A stretch of DNA of 8,220 bases from Acetobacterium sp. (GTDB lineage: Bacteria; Bacillota; Clostridia; Eubacteriales; Eubacteriaceae): positions 1 to 8,220 of the forward strand of contig JAKLQL010000659.1 of the NCBI GenBank assembly GCA_022013395.1, given 5' to 3'. A program made the position numbers and the translations under genes. Positions 6,716-8,220 of this stretch are shown here, piece by piece. Numbering within the stretch: the stretch's first letter is position 1; every line of letters starts with the position of its first letter. The notes under the pieces are model-generated. The model was not told where the DNA came from. It worked only from the letters and a program-made list of their open reading frames with translations, and ran no database searches.

Positions 6716-7327
6716 CTACCTCGTTCTTTGGATCATGGCTAATGTGGGCGGCGATTTTCGATTCAAAGTGCGAAAATGATGGCTAATAAAAGGTTTTTCC
6801 AGCTTTTCACACCAATTAACTACCGCTTCGGACTCTTCTAACCCACCAGAATGGCCCGGGTATAAACAGATGGTGATCAACCCGCCGGAAGCCAATAATG
6901 CCAGTGCTCCATTGAGAGCCTTGATGGTTGTTTCAGTTTTTGTAATAATGGCATGATCGCCGCCAGGGAAATAGCCTAGATTAAACATAATAGCCATTAC
7001 GGTTTGTTCTTTAATTCCTTGCTGCTTAAGCACATTCAAGATTAAATCATGACTTTTATGGACTAGGGTGATGTTGCCGGCAAACCCGTTTTTTTCAACA
7101 ACCGCTTGCGTTTGTTTCAAAGCTGCCGCTTGAATGTCAAAGGCAAAAACGTGTCCTGTTTCGCCGACACATTGGGTCAGAAATAACGTGTCCTGACCGG
7201 TGCCGGCGGTGGCATCAACCACAATATCACCGGGTTTAATAATTGGTTTCAAAAAATCCCAGGTTAAATTAGTTACCCGAAGTGATTGATTATTCACTGC
7301 AGCCGGCACAGGGTTTAAAAAATTCAC
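6716..7327 (-). CDS. mnmM: Class I SAM-dependent methyltransferase, YtqB/MnmM family (tRNA wobble uridine)
   Basis: A Rossmann-fold methyltransferase. With the GTG start at 7327 it has 203 residues. The SAM-binding motif is VVDATAGTGQDT (36-47), and D64 at the end of strand 2 fits ribose binding. The family block FNLGYFPGGDH (115-125) and the later CLYPGHSGG are diagnostic for the YtqB group once labelled rRNA methylase. B. subtilis YtqB is reported as MnmM, which methylates nm5s2U34 to mnm5s2U34 in tRNA; that function is inferred here by family. The start is uncertain. GTG at 7327 has no visible ribosome binding site and overlaps the upstream gene by 38 bases. GTG at 7297 would give 193 residues, an 8-base overlap and a better family-like N-terminus. 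Translation is probably coupled to the upstream gene. The downstream regulator follows within three bases. Confidence 0.87.
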   Translation of the reverse strand: MNFLNPVPAAVNNQSLRVTNLTWDFLKPIIKPGDIVVDATAGTGQDTLFLTQCVGETGHVFAFDIQAAALKQTQAVVEKNGFAGNITLVHKSHDLILNVLKQQGIKEQTVMAIMFNLGYFPGGDHAIITKTETTIKALNGALALLASGGLITICLYPGHSGGLEESEAVVNWCEKLEKPFISHHFRTLNRKSPPTLAMIQRTR

Positions 7328-7685
7328 CAGGATATGCCCGATGAATCAGTATACCGTTTTCTTCCAAAAATTGATGATCTTTAAAATAATCTGCAAATTC
7401 GCCAGTTGCCCCTTGAACAGTTAGCGTCGTACAGCCCTCTTCGGCCATCTTATAGAGTAGCGTTCTGATAATTCCATCGAATACGGCAATGACTTGTTCG
7501 CCTTCATAAGTCATCAGCATTTCATAAATATCAACCTGTTCATCATGATAAAAAAAACGGACCGCTCCGAGTATCTCTGAATTGGCGGTGTTTTCTGCGA
7601 CAATATATAAATCCCGTTCCTTTTCTTTATCTGGAAACAAGGTTTTAATTTGATTAAACTCTCTCGGAAATCCTATTTTTACCAT
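7290..7685 (-). CDS. Small protein of unknown function, possibly GNAT-acetyltransferase-like
   Basis: A 131-residue soluble protein that I do not recognise as a named gene. It has the feel of a short GNAT fold: a strand LYIVAE (about 26-31), a following strand ILGAVRFFYH, a central acidic segment, a helix DGIIRTLLYKMAEEG, and a late strand-loop-helix TLTVQGATGEFADYFKDHQF with LEENG. The classical acetyl-CoA loop (Q/RxxGxG/A) is not evident, so it may be a degenerate or non-catalytic member. The tail carries KPCAGCSE, with two cysteines three positions apart, but that stretch overlaps the methyltransferase reading frame. The ATG at 7685 has an excellent AGGAGAT site, and its first seven bases overlap the end of the pseudouridine synthase gene. 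Good initiation signals and tight packing between two RNA modification genes argue that it is real and co-expressed. A role linked to them is only a guess. Confidence 0.8.
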   Translation of the reverse strand: MVKIGFPREFNQIKTLFPDKEKERDLYIVAENTANSEILGAVRFFYHDEQVDIYEMLMTYEGEQVIAVFDGIIRTLLYKMAEEGCTTLTVQGATGEFADYFKDHQFLEENGILIHRAYPGEFFKPCAGCSE

Positions 7686-8220
7686 TTTTTATCTCCTTTT
7701 AAATACATAATTTCGTCTTTATTTAAATAACGCCATTCACCAGGTTTTAAATTCCCCAGGGTCAGGTCGCCAATGGCAATCCGTTTAAGATCAATAACCG
7801 GATGTCCTATGCCCGCACACATTTTGCGAATCTGTCTTTTTTTTCCTTCATGAATCTTCATTTCCAGCAGGCTGGTATCCCGGCTTTCTTTGATGATCTT
7901 AATTGCCGCTGGGGCCGTGTGGTAGTCCTCGATATCCATTCCCTCTTTAAACTTTGCTAAACTGGTTTTATCTGGACATCCTCGCACCAAGCCTACATAG
8001 GTTTTTTCAAATTCATGCTTGGGGTGGGTTAAGTAAAAGGTCAAGTCACCATCATTTGTCAGCAGCAGCAAACCTTCTGTTTCCATATCCAACCGTCCAA
8101 CGGTGTAGAGCCGTTCTTTGATGGGCACCAGATCCAGCACCCGCTGTCGTCCATGGGTATCCTCTGATGTTGACAATGCGCCTTTGGGTTTATTGACCAT
8201 CACATAGATTTTTGACGACT
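7679..8220 (-). CDS. rluB: RsuA/RluB-family rRNA pseudouridine synthase (partial, 5' end outside window)
   Basis: The C-terminal about 180 residues of a pseudouridine synthase that isomerises a specific uridine in ribosomal RNA. The frame is open to the window edge (SSKIYVMVNKPKG), so the N-terminal S4 RNA-binding domain and true start lie upstream. The catalytic motif VGRLDMETEGLLLLTNDG carries the active-site aspartate in RLD. The block THPKHEFEKTY, and the later EGKKRQIRKMCAGIGHPV which shapes the active site, are standard for the RsuA/RluB/RluE/RluF branch. RluB (23S rRNA helix 89 uridine) is the usual assignment in Firmicutes, but RsuA-like specificity cannot be excluded from this fragment. 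It is upstream of all other genes in the operon visible here. Its end overlaps the next start by seven bases, and the ribosome binding site of that gene lies within its final codons. Confidence 0.93.
   Translation of the reverse strand, partial: SSKIYVMVNKPKGALSTSEDTHGRQRVLDLVPIKERLYTVGRLDMETEGLLLLTNDGDLTFYLTHPKHEFEKTYVGLVRGCPDKTSLAKFKEGMDIEDYHTAPAAIKIIKESRDTSLLEMKIHEGKKRQIRKMCAGIGHPVIDLKRIAIGDLTLGNLKPGEWRYLNKDEIMYLKGDKKW

Noticed and set aside
1..8220. Search for defence, phage, CRISPR, toxin-antitoxin or other novel multi-gene system
   Set aside because: All genes but one fall into recognised housekeeping or regulator families on one strand with tight operon spacing. No direct repeat arrays, integrase or toxin-like genes were seen.

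Overview
The window is a compact block of housekeeping genes, all transcribed from the minus strand (right to left). AT-rich DNA, strong AGGAGG-type ribosome binding sites, an IspH-ribosomal protein S1 fusion and the gene order oxidoreductase-cmk-plsC-ispH/rpsA all point to an anaerobic low-GC Firmicute of class Clostridia. An Eubacteriaceae/Acetobacterium-like organism would fit, but that genus-level guess is inference only. I see no mobile element, CRISPR array, tRNA, rRNA or phage gene.

Reading in the direction of transcription, the first unit enters at the right edge. It holds the end of an RluB-type rRNA pseudouridine synthase (7679-8220, 5' end outside), a small unassigned GNAT-like protein (7290-7685), an MnmM/YtqB-type tRNA methyltransferase (6716-7327), a MurR/RpiR-family regulator (5789-6712), an HI0933/YtfP-family flavoprotein (4550-5785), cytidylate kinase (3870-4523), a PlsC-type acyltransferase (3292-3873) and the IspH-S1 fusion (1020-3284). 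Genes overlap or are separated by at most 26 bases, so this looks like one translationally coupled operon. It ends at a strong intrinsic terminator (968-1005).

The only real intergenic region (856-1019) holds that terminator and then a near-consensus extended -10 promoter. This promoter drives a second unit: an IscR-like Rrf2 regulator with three cysteines (448-855, TTG start), followed 19 bases later by a NifS/IscS cysteine desulfurase cut by the left edge (1-428). This is the start of an iron-sulfur cluster assembly operon, probably autoregulated by cluster status.

Functionally the window combines translation (rRNA pseudouridine, tRNA wobble uridine modification, S1), nucleotide and phospholipid precursor supply (Cmk, PlsC), isoprenoid synthesis (IspH, a 4Fe-4S enzyme) and Fe-S/sulfur supply (IscR, NifS). 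Sulfur mobilised by the desulfurase plausibly serves both the IspH cluster and the 2-thiouridine that MnmM acts beside. I found no convincing undescribed system. The points most worth a second look are the RpiR-type regulator with altered sugar-phosphate-binding motifs inside a core operon, the unassigned GNAT-like gene, the G7 tract in the iscR ribosome binding site, and the low-complexity linker plus acidic end of the S1 moiety.
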